Assembly: GCA_949752795.1 (NCBI GenBank)
Contig: OX457075.1
Span: 5,818,001-5,882,000 of the forward strand
Source: Hyperoodon ampullatus
Taxonomy: Eukaryota; Chordata; Mammalia; Artiodactyla; Ziphiidae
Direction of reading: 5' to 3'
Length of the DNA: 64,000 bases
A program made the position numbers and the translations under genes. Below the pieces are notes generated by a model. It was not told the origin of the DNA, made no database searches, and saw only the letters and a list, made by a program, of their open reading frames with translations. Below, piece after piece: positions 35,601 to 46,706 of the stretch. Numbering within the stretch: position 1 is the first letter of the stretch; every line of letters begins with the position of its first letter.

Positions 35601-36169
35601 ATTCTCCTACCTCCTCCTCCTTTGCCCAATCCCACATTTACAGGTAATTCTCTAGTGAGTGAATAGGTAATTATGATCCCAAACTACTAGGAACTGAGCT
35701 ATGGGACTCCTCCAATTTCATTTCTTTTCTTGACCAGATTTTTGTTTCTTTCCAGAAACCAATTTTTTCCAGAAATTAATAATACCTTCATTTATTTTTC
35801 ATCTCTTCTCTTTTCATGATACTTATCACTTGAAAGAAGCCTCTATGGTAAAACTGTTTTTCCAAGGAATCTTTTCCTAACCAATGACTCTCTACATAAC
35901 AATAAAATAAAATTAAATAAAAATAAAATAAAAAGTTTGGCAAAGTGTTCTTTCTTCATTGGTTACATTTCAGTTTTGCAGGAAGACCATACAGGGTTCC
36001 CTGTTTGGGGAATCCCATATCTTCCTCTTTCTTTTTTCTTTTCTTGTTGTAAGAACATGTTTTCTGGTAACTTCCACAGAAAGTGCTCACAGAATATACT
36101 TTTTTGACACCTTGCCTGTATGGAACTGCCTTTCTTCTAGCATCATGCTTCATTGACAGCTTGTGTAGA
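35601..36169. other. No gene; A-rich tract
   Basis: Unassigned. A run of AATAAAAT-type units at 35898-35935 could be an old retroposon tail, but no body is recognised. Confidence 0.4.
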
Positions 36170-36720
36170 ATTCTAGGTTGAATGTCGTTCCTTCAAAACG
36201 ATTAGGATGGTATTTTCTAGGTTTTGAGGAGTTCATTCCTCTTCTGATTAATGGTATTCGTTTTAAAAAAATTTTTATTGCTCTGAAATCTTGTAAGATC
36301 TCTAACCTCAGTGAGATTTCACGATAATGTAACAGCTTTCTGTTTGTTTGTTAATTCCTTGCTTGATACTTGGTGAGATTTAAATTTAGAAACTCATGTT
36401 CTTCAGTTCTAGAAAATGTGCTTGCATGATTCTTTTCATAAATTTCCTCCTGTCCATTTTGTCTATTATCTTTATGGAACCCCTATTAGCTGGATAAGGG
36501 ACATTCTGGATTGATTTTCTAATTTTTTTCCTACTTTTTACTGCATTTTTCAATCTATTTCCTGAGAAATTTCCTCAACTCTGTGTTCTAATTCTTCCAT
36601 AAGATTCTCTCACTTTTGCAATCAGGTATTTTGTTTTCAAGAACTCTTACCTGTTCTCTGATAGTCACTTTATACTTAGCAATCTCTTCTATTTCATGGC
36701 CTTAGGCGTGAAAAAAGAGG
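36170..36720 (-). mobile_element. Probable ancient LINE-derived sequence, family not assigned
   Basis: T-rich sequence with TCCTGAGAAATTTCCTCAAC, GTTTTCAAGAACTCTTACCT and GTTCTCTGATAGTC resembles a dispersed eutherian repeat read in antisense. I cannot name the family. Orientation is a guess. Confidence 0.35.
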
Positions 36721-37487
36721 AGTTTGTTAAAGTTTTAATCATGTCTATATATCCACCATACTTTACACCATGGTGATCACAGTCCCAAGGGCAGTTCTCA
36801 GCTATATAAATTGAAGGTAATAAGGTTGTAAGAGATAAAGTCCCAGAAAAAAATACATTAAAAAATCAATTTATAGAGACCGATCTGTCAGGACGACAAG
36901 AGAATTGAGATATGTTAGGGCAGTCTTGCCCAGTATCAAGATTCTTAGAAATGTTACCTCTAAGTTTGATAAGCATGGGATTTTTGAACATTTCATGTAT
37001 GGCATGAAAAGATAATAATTTTATTTACTCATGAAAACGTTAAAATATGTCTCTATTTTCTATTTCTGTACTTGCTCTAGCCATATTGACCTACTTTTCT
37101 GCTCTACCCTCAGGCTTGAAAACAGCTCGGTTGGTGGAAAAGAACCAAACTGGACTTAAGAATGATCTGGGAAACTAGTATTGTAAAAATATATAGATAC
37201 ATATATGTGTGTGTGTGTGTGTGTGTGTGTTTATTGTATATATTTCAGCGACAAATCCAGACTTGATGGATCAGATTCTTTCGGCATTGGTCCCAGCATC
37301 ACTTTCAAGCACATCCCTGTGGTTCTGCCCACAAGTACTTGAAAATCCCTGAAATAAATGCTCAGATTGGTCTCCATCTGACTCTTGTATCAGATACAAG
37401 AGTTTAGCTCAAAGCCAGGTCCCCTGGGAGTCGCTGTCTTTTTCCTTAGAGTTCTGAATCTACTTGACTCTGAGCTGACTCTATTGT
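36721..37487. other. No gene; (GT)n and a palindrome
   Basis: Unassigned. A (GT)n run of about 26 nt lies at 37206-37231, and a 23-nt palindrome at 37381-37403 is reported under findings. Confidence 0.5.
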
Positions 37488-37600
37488 CAGACGGACATGG
37501 ATTTTTACCCCATTTTGCCGCAATGTATGAACTTGGCTAAGTTATTTACCCTCTGTGAACCTGAGAACTGTATAAGGGAAATAAGCACCAATATGGTAGA
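37488..37600 (+). mobile_element. MIR fragment
   Basis: GAACTTGGCTAAGTTATTTA CCCTCTGTGAACC follows the MIR core. Confidence 0.55.
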
Positions 37601-38139
37601 AAATATGCTCATATATGGGAGAGTCTAAAAACAACTTTTTTTTCGTTTCCTCTCTCTTTTGATGACATTTGGGTTGCGTGCTTCCGGATAATCAGGTGAG
37701 AGCCCGTAAACTCACTGATAACGTATCTCTGGCTACTCGACCTGATGACTTGCTCTTGGTATGTCTCTTGCACATGGCGAGTCCCATCCCCATCCAGGGG
37801 TGTGGGTCTTCCTCAGATTCAGCCCCAGACAGTGGCACTTCCTGATCTGAATGCCTTATCCTTTTCCTGACTTTGTGATTTCCTGACCTTGTGCATCTTG
37901 AGAGGCAGCAGTGGTTGGGGGGAAGTAACACTGGGATTTGGAGCTTGCCATGACTTTCTCACCTACTAACTGCATAACCCGGGAAGTTTCAGAGAGGCAT
38001 TTCTGGACTGTATGATATAAAACAGTTTTCTTCTGGTTTAGTTTCTCTTAGCACATTTTCTTCATGTCACTTATCTATATAATGTGAGTGTTGTATATAT
38101 ATTTCAGAAATATTATGGGATAATTGGCTTTATGTCTAC
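37601..38139. other. No gene; weak MIR similarity
   Basis: CTCACCTACTAACTGCATAA CC near 37960 is MIR-like. Nothing else is recognised. Confidence 0.4.
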
Positions 38140-38265
38140 CTGTCCTTCTGAGCCCTGAGCTCTGTGTCTGTTTTGCTCACCACCATATTTCCAGCACCTC
38201 TTGTGTAGTGCTGATGATCTAATAGCATCCCAAAACGTGTTGAATGAGTGAATGACTAAATGAAC
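38140..38265 (+). mobile_element. L2 3' end
   Basis: GTCTGTTTTGCTCACCACCA TATTTCCAGCACC, then GTGTTGAATGAGTGAATGAC, matches the L2 3' terminus. Confidence 0.65.
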
Positions 38266-38309
38266 AAATAATACAGTGACAAAATCACTTGCCCTTTCTT
38301 CCTCGTATG

Positions 38310-38375
38310 GCAATTATGCAGCTCAAATGAGATAACCTATGTGTAAGTGCTTTGTAAGTACTATTAATACAAGCA
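38310..38375 (+). mobile_element. MIR 3' fragment
   Basis: CTCAAATGAGATAACCTATG TGTAAGTGCTTTGTAAGTA matches the MIR 3' end. Confidence 0.55.
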
Positions 38376-38440
38376 CAACATACCATAATTTTGTTAACCT
38401 GTACCTCTCTGCAATTTGTTGACCATAAGCATTTGGCCTG

Positions 38441-38622
38441 TAGCTACTCAAAGTGTGGTCCAAAAGCCAGTAGCAACTACCACCATCTGGGAATTTGTTA
38501 ACAATGCAGATGTCTAGACCTACCCAAGACCTATGAAATCAGAACCTTTGAAGGTGAAGCCCAGGGATCTGGTTCCACGAGGCTTGTAGGAGGTGATTCT
38601 AACATTTAAGACTTACTAACCT
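38441..38622 (+). mobile_element. MER5A-like hAT element
   Basis: CTACTCAAAGTGTGGTCCAA, GGAATTTGTTAACAATGCAG and GAAGCCCAGGGATCTGGTTC are in MER5A order and spacing (about 180 bp). The termini are decayed. Confidence 0.7.
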
Positions 38623-39055
38623 ACAGAACACTCTAAAGAGAAGTTTTTAGAATTGGATAAAGTAAACTCATGATTTATCTTTAAAAGTTATCCTTTTGTT
38701 CATGTCAGATGCGTTATCCATAGTAGAACAAAAGAATTGTGTTCTGCCTGGAGAGGTTTGGGAGAACAGAGAAAGCCTGGGTGAAGCACCATGGAAAATG
38801 AGGGATACATGAGGTTTCTGGTCACTCAGAATAAGGATGAAGAACAGAAGGAAAGAGAGCATCAGAGACATATTTCACCTTCTTATTAAGCCTGAAACAG
38901 AGATTCAAATCATTTAAGACATGAAAATGACTAAAATGACCTTGTAGAAGTAACAGTTTCCAGAATCGAATTTCTTCATTTTAACATGAAGGAATTCAAC
39001 GTGATCACTAAGCTATGTTCAAGCCCCGAGGTTCACCAATAAAGATTTACCTTGA
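38623..39055. other. No recognised feature
   Basis: Unassigned. CCAATAAAGATTTACCTTG before an A-rich stretch at 39040-39068 could be an old retroposon 3' end, but no source is recognised. Confidence 0.4.
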
Positions 39056-39059
39056 AAAA

Positions 39060-39385
39060 AGAAAAATTTATCCTTTTCCTTACCTAAGCAGATCCTCTGC
39101 ATCTCAGCTTCCTCTGATCCTTTAGGCCTCAGAAAGGCCAAATCATCAGAAAGACTCTCCCTGTATGCTCACTCGTAACCATAGCCCCTCGTTTATTAAC
39201 AAATAATTTATATTTGTGTTATTATTTGTGGTCTGTGTACTTGTTTCGTGTCTGTTTTCCCAAGAAAGATAAGTGTTCCACAGGAAGGGATGGAGTCTGT
39301 CTTAACCAACACCTGTATCCATCCCCAGCGCCTAACACAGTGAATGGTACACAGTAGAGCTCAGCACCTATGTGTTAATTGTATC
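39060..39385 (+). mobile_element. L2 3' region
   Basis: Ends with GGATGGAGTCTGTCTTAACC, CCTGTATCCATCCCCAGCGC CTAACACAGTG and GAGCTCAGCACCTATGTG, the L2 3' terminal pattern. Confidence 0.65.
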
Positions 39386-40253
39386 AACGTCCTTAAGAAT
39401 GTATTTATTGGCAAAGAGTGTTTGTGGATTGAAGAAGTACAGGATTAATATTGAGGGTCATTGTTTGGCTCATATTGAAATTCGTGCCCGCTTCCAGGTT
39501 CCCGAGAATCAATAAAGATTTGATGGATTTGATTCTTAAATTCTCTAAGTGTTGGTTTTCCATTTTTTTATTAAAAAAAAAAAGCTGAGATTTCATCCAT
39601 TGGTAAGGACTGAATGACCCCCATGCCCAGTTGCCAATATCATTCAATCATTTTTGCAATAATTTGGAGATTTTTCAAAGTAGTATTTCCAATATAGTTA
39701 CCTCTTGGTTATCTGTGGGTAAATAATTTTTGTCAAATTTTGCTTGAAGTCCCTGATAAAATTGTATGGATTTGCTTTTTACTTCCTCAGTCAGTCCAAG
39801 CAGAATTCATCCTAGCAGGGTATCTCTTTAAACAAATGGTTGCTTCTCCTAGGAAAGAAATATGTGCATAATAAATAGAGCAAGTTTCTTCAGACTGGGA
39901 TGAGAAGAGAGACTGCCTTTCAATACTGATACTTCCTTAGCTTGTAATTAGGTAGGATTCTCAGCATTTGAGTCAAACAGGAAAGACACTATCTTTCTTG
40001 TGCTGCTGATTTACTTCTTTCTCCAGCATGAGTTGATTATTTTAAAAGAATTAGGCTCTAAATAGTGACTAATCTACCCTCCATTTGGACTAGTTTAAAA
40101 AAAATTTGCCACTGGATTATAGATATCACAACTCTGTTCTATTATTCTGGCAAATCACGGGAAGACATTTTATATAAAAACAAAATTGGAATATCACCAA
40201 AGACAAGGGGATTTATCTCACATTTAAGAATGCATAGTCGAATTAGGAAGATC
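39386..40253. other. No recognised feature
   Basis: Unassigned AT-rich sequence with A/T homopolymers at 39564-39583. Confidence 0.5.
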
Positions 40254-40267
40254 AAAAAGCATTTTCT

Positions 40268-40486
40268 TTTTTTTTTTCTTTTTTTTTTTTTTTGCGGTAC
40301 ACGGGCCTCCCACTGTTGTGGCCTCTCCCGTTGCAGAGCACAGGCTCTGGACGCACAAGCTCAGCGTCCATGGCTCACGGGCCCAGCCACTCCGCGGCAT
40401 GTGGGATCTTCCCAGACCGGGGCACGAACCCGTGTCCCCTGCATCGGCAGGCAGACTCTCAACCACTGCGCCACCAGGGAAGCCCC
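40268..40486 (-). mobile_element. Short-form SINE with perfect TSD
   Basis: T-rich tail, GCGGTACACGGGCCTCCCAC, GTCCATGGCTCACGGGCCC and head complement. The 14-bp TSD AAAAAGCATTTTCT is perfect (40254-40267 and 40487-40500). Confidence 0.96.
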
Positions 40487-40500
40487 AAAAAGCATTTTCT

Positions 40501-41018
40501 AAGAAACCGATGGTATTGTCTTTCAAGGGGAGGAAATCACCTTTACTGAGACCTCACTAAGTATTGGACATTTTCACATATGTGTGACTTTCCTCTCTAG
40601 GGCTACCAAGGAACCTCTTTCTTTCCAGGTGCAGACCATCTACTCATACTTAGCCTGCTTCCCTTTCCCTCCTTCTAGGCTACCATCACCTAATCTTCAT
40701 GGGTCTCTTCTTAAAGTGGGCTGTAATGTGCTCAGCCTCTCCTAGGCAGGCACCAAGACACTTCACAGTGAAGGTTTTAACTGTTACTCTCTGAAAGAAA
40801 AAGCAACAGATAATATCAAAAGTAACAAACATGGAGAAATCAGGGCATAGCTTAGAACTCTTGGTGCCTGGTCTGTAGTTCATACTTTCGAATTGGTAGC
40901 TGGAATTCCTCTTGGAATATCACTTTCTGTCCTAATTCTTTATTCCTATATTCCTGGTAATACAACTCACTCACCAAGCTTAGTTTTTGTTTTTTTTGTG
41001 TTTTTTTGTTTGTTTGTT
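40501..41018. other. No recognised feature
   Basis: Unassigned sequence between two SINEs of the same orientation. Confidence 0.5.
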
Positions 41019-41019
41019 T

Positions 41020-41230
41020 TTGGGTTTTTTTTTTTTTTGCGGTACGTGGGCCTCTCACTGTTGTGGCCTCTCCCGTTGCGGAGCACAGGCTCCGGACGCG
41101 CAGGCTCAGCGGCCATGGCTCACAGGCCGAGCCACTACGCAGTATGTGGGATCTTCCCGGACTGGGGCACGAACCCGTGTCCCCTGCATCGGCAGGCAGA
41201 CTCTCAACCACTGCGCCACCAGGGAAGCCC
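41020..41230 (-). mobile_element. Short-form tRNA-Glu-derived SINE
   Basis: T/TG-rich tail, GCGGTACGTGGGCCTCTCAC, GGCCATGGCTCACAGGCCGA and head complement CACCAGGGAAGCCC. A clear TSD was not found because the left flank is T-rich. Confidence 0.9.
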
Positions 41231-41254
41231 TGGGACATTTCTTCATATGCTCTA

Positions 41255-41375
41255 TGGAATCTATGTCATCCCAATTTTATAGAGAATGAAATAGCAAGGA
41301 TTTGAAAAGCTTAACTATATTGATCAAAGTCATAGAGCCAGTTAGCTAAAGGAGGATGGATTTGAACAAAGGCTG
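41255..41375 (-). mobile_element. MIR fragment
   Basis: CCCAATTTTATAGAGAATGA, CAAAGTCATAGAGCCAGTTA and GGATGGATTTGAACAAAGGC follow reverse MIR order. Confidence 0.6.
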
Positions 41376-41592
41376 CCAGGTTGCAAAATGTCAGAGGAGA
41401 CAAATCATATCACAGCCTATGAGAAAGTTACCCATGTAGTGGGGCAGGTACAGCCTGTATAACTATATAGCTATGTGCTGGCCATGATTTGACCCTGAGG
41501 CTTGACCATACCATGCTTCCTCAAGCCATCCTAAAGCTGTACATTCCACAAACTGATTTACGTGGTAGGGACGACCACCAAAGACAAATAAA

Positions 41593-41865
41593 AAGACTCA
41601 GCAACATTTACTTATGATGTATAATTAACAGACATTATTTTTAGAGCAGTTTTCTGTTCACAACAAAGCTGAGTGGAAAGTAAAGGGCACTGCCGCAGAC
41701 CCTCTCCCCTCTACAGATGCACAGCCTCTGCCACCATCAACATCCTTCACTGGTGTGGTACCTTTGTCACAATCCATGAACCTACGCTGACACATCATCA
41801 CCCAAAGTCCATGGTTTACATTAGGGTTCACTCTTGCACATTCTATGGGTTTTGACAAAGCTTCT
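41593..41865 (-). mobile_element. L1M-type 3'UTR fragment
   Basis: TTTTAGAGCAGTTTTCTGTT CACA, CCATGAACCTACGCTGACAC ATCATCACCC and GTTTACATTAGGGTTCACTC match the antisense of an old L1M 3'UTR. Confidence 0.65.
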
Positions 41866-42119
41866 GAGTATTTGGCTATTTGGCTAAAGCTTCTGAGCTA
41901 TTTGGCAACATTACGTATTGATTCATCACAGAAAGTACACAGAAAATCATAATAACAGAAACATGTTTTCTTTTTTTTTTTTTAACTTGCAGGACAATGA
42001 CCAGTCTAGTTAAAGACCTAAAGTCATGCACTCTTAAATATTTTTTTCTTTTAAAGTATAGTACAAGGTACCATCAGTCCCACTGTAATTATAAAACAAA
42101 CAGACCGTCACCAGAACAC

Positions 42120-42345
42120 AGCTCTCTGATTTTATAGTTGAGAGAACTGAGGATCTGAGAAGTTAACAATCCATTAAAGTTACATAACTACAAGAAATAG
42201 AACCCAAATTACCTATCCCTCTGGATACAGAGGCTACAGCAGCATATCGTAAAGCATTCACAAGAGCATATGCTTTGGAGCCAAACAAACCTAGATTCAA
42301 ATCCCACCCCAGTGATCTAAGGCAAGTTGTGTAAGGCCTGTGGCT
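42120..42345. mobile_element. Two MIR pieces back to back
   Basis: GATTTTATAGTTGAGAGAAC TGAGG to about 42225 reads as reverse MIR. GAGCATATGCTTTGGAGCCA AACAAACC to TAAGGCAAGTTGTGTAAGGCC (42245-42345) reads as forward MIR. Confidence 0.55.
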
Positions 42346-44289
42346 AAGGTTGCCCACCCCACGTCTAAAGTACGCCTTCCACTTTCTTTCTTGCTGCAGA
42401 ATGCCATTTTGCTCAGTTGCTGGGTGGGGATTTGGGAAAAGTTTTTCCTAAAAGGGAGAAACAGCTCTTCTTCTCCTAAGCACTGTCTAGTCTGGATGTG
42501 ATTTCTAAAATGTGGCAACTATCCTGTGATCATGAAATTAATGGGCCTAGGCTTAAACGCCAGGGATGCAGAACAGAACTACAAAAAGAACCCAGATGCT
42601 GGGCACATCTTTGAGCCATTAAGTTAACCGACACTGAAGTCATCCTACCTTTGGATTATGTAAATAGTACTTGTTTCTGTTGTTTGAGACAGTTTGGAGG
42701 GGTGTGTGTGTTCTGTTTCTTTCATTGAAAGCATCCAACTAAATGATATATTTAGCATACTGTTCCAAATGATACACTTTGGAGATTTAATTCCCTGCTT
42801 TATTAAATGAAGATCACAAAAGATGTATCATTGACTTGTTACAAGAAGTTATTGAGATAATGTTTACAAATTATTTAGTAGGGTGTTTGGTATAAAGTAG
42901 AGTTCCATACATGACAGCTAGTACCGCCCTAGACCAGTGTTCCTTTTATTATATCACCCTGCCTTCCAGGCAATTTAAAAGCATAACCAGATGTTACATT
43001 GGAAATTACATTTAAGGCACCAAGATATAATAAATATGTTATTCCAAGGTAAGGTAACAAACCAAGATGCAAAATTTCAAAGATTTTAGTTCATTGGATG
43101 TTCTTTCTTTTTCTGTTTTTGCTTTGTTTTTGTTTTTGTTTTAAGCAGATCCATAACTCTTAAACCAGTTGCCCACATTTACAGTAAAAAGCTTGAGGAA
43201 GGAATGTTTAGGAATGTTTCCTTGGAAAGAGCTGTGATTGGAGTTCTGTTGACTACCTCAGACACACAAAAACCCCAGGTGGGAGAAACATTCTCCTACC
43301 ACCTCAAGTCAAGAGAGGAACGTGAAAGAAACTGGCCAGAGCACTGAATACATGTGGCAGCGTGGGAAGAGGGATAGAGTCAGCTCTCTGAGAATTACAA
43401 AGGGTGAACTAAGCACTGGCCACCTGCCGCTGACAGAAGAGCTGAAGAGAGGCTATGTTGGGTTTGACGTTTTGGGGGCAGTTGATACATGAGTATTTCC
43501 AGTGACCTAGATGTGGGCCATCCATAAAACTTCCAATAGGGCCATCAGGAGGGGCAATCTGGCTTCTGTTGCTATGTTCCCAGAGGCTAAGGAAGGAGAA
43601 AGTGATTTGCACAAATCATCCGTGTCAAGAGAACAGTGGTCACCCTGTGACACAGGAGAGAAGGTCTCTAAAGAACCTCCAAAGGCAACTATGAAAGAAA
43701 GAGGTGTGAAGACCTCTGCCGGCCCCAGAGAACACAGGCTGTGTCCTTACAGCATCATCAGAATGTTCCAGCTCCCCTTGGACCCTCTCCCTACCCCCTG
43801 CACATTGCTGGCCTGTTGCCTTAGGTGGGAGAGAAGGCTACTTCCAGTGAAGATGGAAACTTTCACCAGTGCCTAGCTTTGGCAATCCCAGAACTGAATT
43901 GAGATGGTTTTGTGACATAAAGAAACTCTAGGTCTTTTCATTTCTTGGGGCTTACCCAAGAGAATGGGTAAAAACTACCGGAGAATGGAAAAAACTACTG
44001 CAGTGAACAGGCTTAAAGGAAAAATAAAAAACAAACACAAAGTTGCTTGTGTGTTTACACCCCATGAATTCTGATCTTTCAAGGTACCAATTATGCAATT
44101 TTCTATTATATACTCATTATGTGCGCTGCACTCAGAGAAGTGTCTCAGAGATGAATAAAATCAGACACAATCACTGTTTCATTCAACTGTATGTTGCTGG
44201 GATTACAGAGACTGGCTCTTACGCACCATCACATCTGATATAACAGTAAGCTCAAGGCCGTATTCTTAAAGCTTTGCCAGCTCTTGATG
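42346..44289. other. No recognised feature
   Basis: Unassigned. A T-rich low-complexity stretch of TTTTTG units lies at 43118-43142. The 121-codon frame at 43511-43876 has no domain. 44085-44220 may be an old L2 fragment, but too weak to call. Confidence 0.45.
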
Positions 44290-44425
44290 GAGATAGAAAT
44301 AGCAATCATACAATAATTAGAAGACCTGAGTTCTAGTTCAAGTTTTGCATCTGAAAAGCAGTAAGACATGGCCCATTCACCTACCTTTTCTGACACTTCA
44401 TTAGAATATCTGTAAATTGAGAGCA
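44290..44425 (+). mobile_element. MIR-like fragment
   Basis: GAAGACCTGAGTTCTAGTTC AAGTTTTGCATCTG and ACACTTCATTAGAATATCTG TAAATTGAG follow MIR order. Confidence 0.45.
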
Positions 44426-44472
44426 AATGAGCTGAATAAGCCATGTGATACTTTCTGAGTTTAAAATTCAAG

Positions 44473-45199
44473 AATTCTATAGCAGCATTATTCATAATAA
44501 TTAAAAATTGGAAACAATCCAGAAATCCATTAAGTCATGAATGGATAAATAAAATGGCGTGTATCCTTACAATAGACTATTGTTTGCCAATAAAGGCGAT
44601 AAAGTACTGCTACAAGGACTTCCCTGGTGGCGCAGTGCTTGAGAGTCTGCCTGCCGATGCAGGGGACACGGGTTCATGCCCCGGTCCGGGAAGATCCCAC
44701 ATATCGCGGAGCGGCTGGGCCCGTGAGCCATGGCCACGGCGCCTGCACGTCCGGAGCATGTGCTCTGTAACGGGAGAGGCCACAACAGTGAGAGCCCCGC
44801 GTACTGCAAAAAAAAAAACAAACAGCAAAAAAAAAAACAAACAACAAAAAAAGTACTGCTACAACATGGATGAACCTTTGAGCTAAGTGAAAGAAGCCAG
44901 ACACAAATGCCTCATATTATATTTTTTCATTCATAGGAAAGTCAGTCCAGAATTGGGAAATCTATAGCGGCAGAAAGTAGATTAATGGTTGCTCAGGGTA
45001 GGGGAGTCGGAGAGGTGGGAAGGGGAGTGCCTGATAAAAGATATGAGAGGTTTTGGGGAGGTGGTGAAAATGTTCTAAAATTCACTGTGGCGATGGTTGC
45101 ACAAACTCTGTGAATATACTAAAAGTCATTGAATGTACACGTTAAGTCAGTGAATTGTATGGTATGTGAATTATATTTCAATAACACTGCTCTATTTTT
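44473..45199 (+). mobile_element. L1M 3' end hosting one SINE and followed by another
   Basis: AGCAGCATTATTCATAATAA, GGCAGAAAGTAGATTAATGG TTGC and TGTGAATATACTAAAAGTCA TTGAATGTACAC are the end of L1M ORF2 and its 3'UTR. The element is 5'-truncated. A SINE sits inside at 44616-44849, and another in the opposite orientation lies at its 3' end. Confidence 0.85.
44616..44849 (+). mobile_element. Short-form SINE inside an L1 3' end
   Basis: The head GGACTTCCCTGGTGGCGCAG and end GAGAGCCCCGCGTACTGC are followed by an unusual tail of A runs broken by CAAACA units. The 15-bp TSD AAAGTACTGCTACAA is perfect (44601-44615 with one A shared; 44850-44864). Confidence 0.95.
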
Positions 45200-45414
45200 T
45201 TTTTTTTTTTTTTTTTTTTTTTGCGGTACGCGGGCCTCTCACTGCTGTGGCCTCTCCCGTTGCAGAGCACAGGCTCCGGTCGCGCAGGCTCAGCGGCCAT
45301 GGCTCACGGGCCCAGCTGCTCTGCGGCATGTGGGATCTTCCCGGACCGGGGCATGAACCCGTGTCCCCTGCATCGACAGGCAGACTCTCAAACACTGCGC
45401 CACCAGGGAAGCCC
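45200..45414 (-). mobile_element. Short-form tRNA-Glu-derived SINE
   Basis: T tail to about 45222, then GCGGTACGCGGGCCTCTCAC and head complement CACCAGGGAAGCC. TSD: CACTGCTCTATTTTT / CACTTCTCTATTTTT (45185-45199 and 45415-45429), one mismatch. Confidence 0.95.
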
Positions 45415-45429
45415 CACTTCTCTATTTTT

Positions 45430-45879
45430 AAATCTTTGATTTTGTGTATAAGTTACAGAAGAAGTCAGAACACCTTGAATTAAAAATATAGCAAGAGGTC
45501 AGAGGAAACAAATGTGATAAATTCAGTTTCTAATAATAACACATCCATTAAAAGAGAAGATATTGTTGATACTATTTTTATTTGTTGCATTTCAGTCATA
45601 TACCTAATTTGGACTTAGGTATATGGTTTATCAGAGGATGAAAGAATAAAAAACACTTTAGGCTCCACGACTAATTTTATCCTTTTCCCCTTTTAACTCT
45701 TAAGTTCTGACAGTAAAATTATTCTCAGTTATCTTCATTGATGGTGTGCATCATTAAGAGATGAATAATTAAAATATATAGATAATTCTTAAACTCAACT
45801 TTTTAAAGTTGCTTTAATTTTTTTTAAGGTGAAAATACTTTCATCGTCATCGTCTTCTAAGGAGAGAGAAAACGGACAC
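45430..45879. other. No recognised feature
   Basis: Unassigned AT-rich sequence. Confidence 0.5.
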
Positions 45880-46085
45880 CTATACTGAGACCGTTGTAAG
45901 CCCTCGGCTCTGAACCCACTGCATTTATGCATATCATCAGATATACTCTCACAGCAATCGTTAACGATGTTAGAATTACCCCAGTATCACAGAAGAACAA
46001 ACTGATGCTTAGAAAGGGTACATTGTTTGCACAAAGGTGGACAGTAGCACTCAGTAGATTTGGATTTAATTCTAAGTCATTAAAC
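45880..46085 (-). mobile_element. MIR fragment
   Basis: CACCTATACTGAGACCGTTG, CAGAAGAACAAACTGATGCT TAGAAAGG and ACTCAGTAGATTTGGATTTA follow reverse MIR order. Confidence 0.5.
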
Positions 46086-46559
46086 TTAAAAAAATAGAAT
46101 ACAGAAATTGACTTGAGTTTCAACTATTTCTGTTTTCATCTACAGTGACTATATAGCCCATCAGTATTCAGTATAAACTCGCCAGCCTAAGACTTGATGT
46201 CTTTGCTAATCTGGCCTTATTTCTTATTCTCTCTTAGGACTTTAATAATCATGTATTCTTCAGCTCATAAAGATGTTTTCTTCTTTTTATGCAACTAAAG
46301 TGTCGTTTTCACTTTAATTAGTTCTATTTTTCCTTAGCGCAAGGTCCTAACCTGAATTCAAGGTGATACTCTGACCTGTTTGAACGTGTTTACTAAATGA
46401 TGGGCAAAGCTGTCAAGGGATTATTTTCATGAATATTTGGGGCTGAAGAGAGGGAGAGACGTAGCAGGTGGATCTGAGACAATAGTTGTCTCTATTCCAG
46501 CCCCACGGACTGGTGTTAAGTTCTGTGAAGAGAGGTCTATAGACAGAAGCCTTCTTTTT
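46086..46559. other. No recognised feature
   Basis: Unassigned sequence. Confidence 0.5.
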
Positions 46560-46706
46560 CATATTCTTTTCCCTTATGGCTCAGCACAGGATATGGAATA
46601 TAATTCCCTGTGCTATACAGCAGGACCTTGTTGTTTAGCCATTCTGGACCCAAAGGTTACATCTGCTAATCCTGAACTCCCACTCAATCTTTTCCCCACC
46701 CCCAGT
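46560..46706 (-). mobile_element. Cetartiodactyl L1 3'UTR fragment
   Basis: CTTATGGCTCAGCACAGGAT, TTCCCTGTGCTATACAGCAG GACC and CATCTGCTAATCCTGAACTC are the antisense of the L1 3'UTR. No TSD resolved. Confidence 0.75.

Noticed and set aside
40065..40502. 145-codon open frame
   Set aside because: The C-terminal half is SINE antisense and the N-terminal half crosses the poly-T tail.
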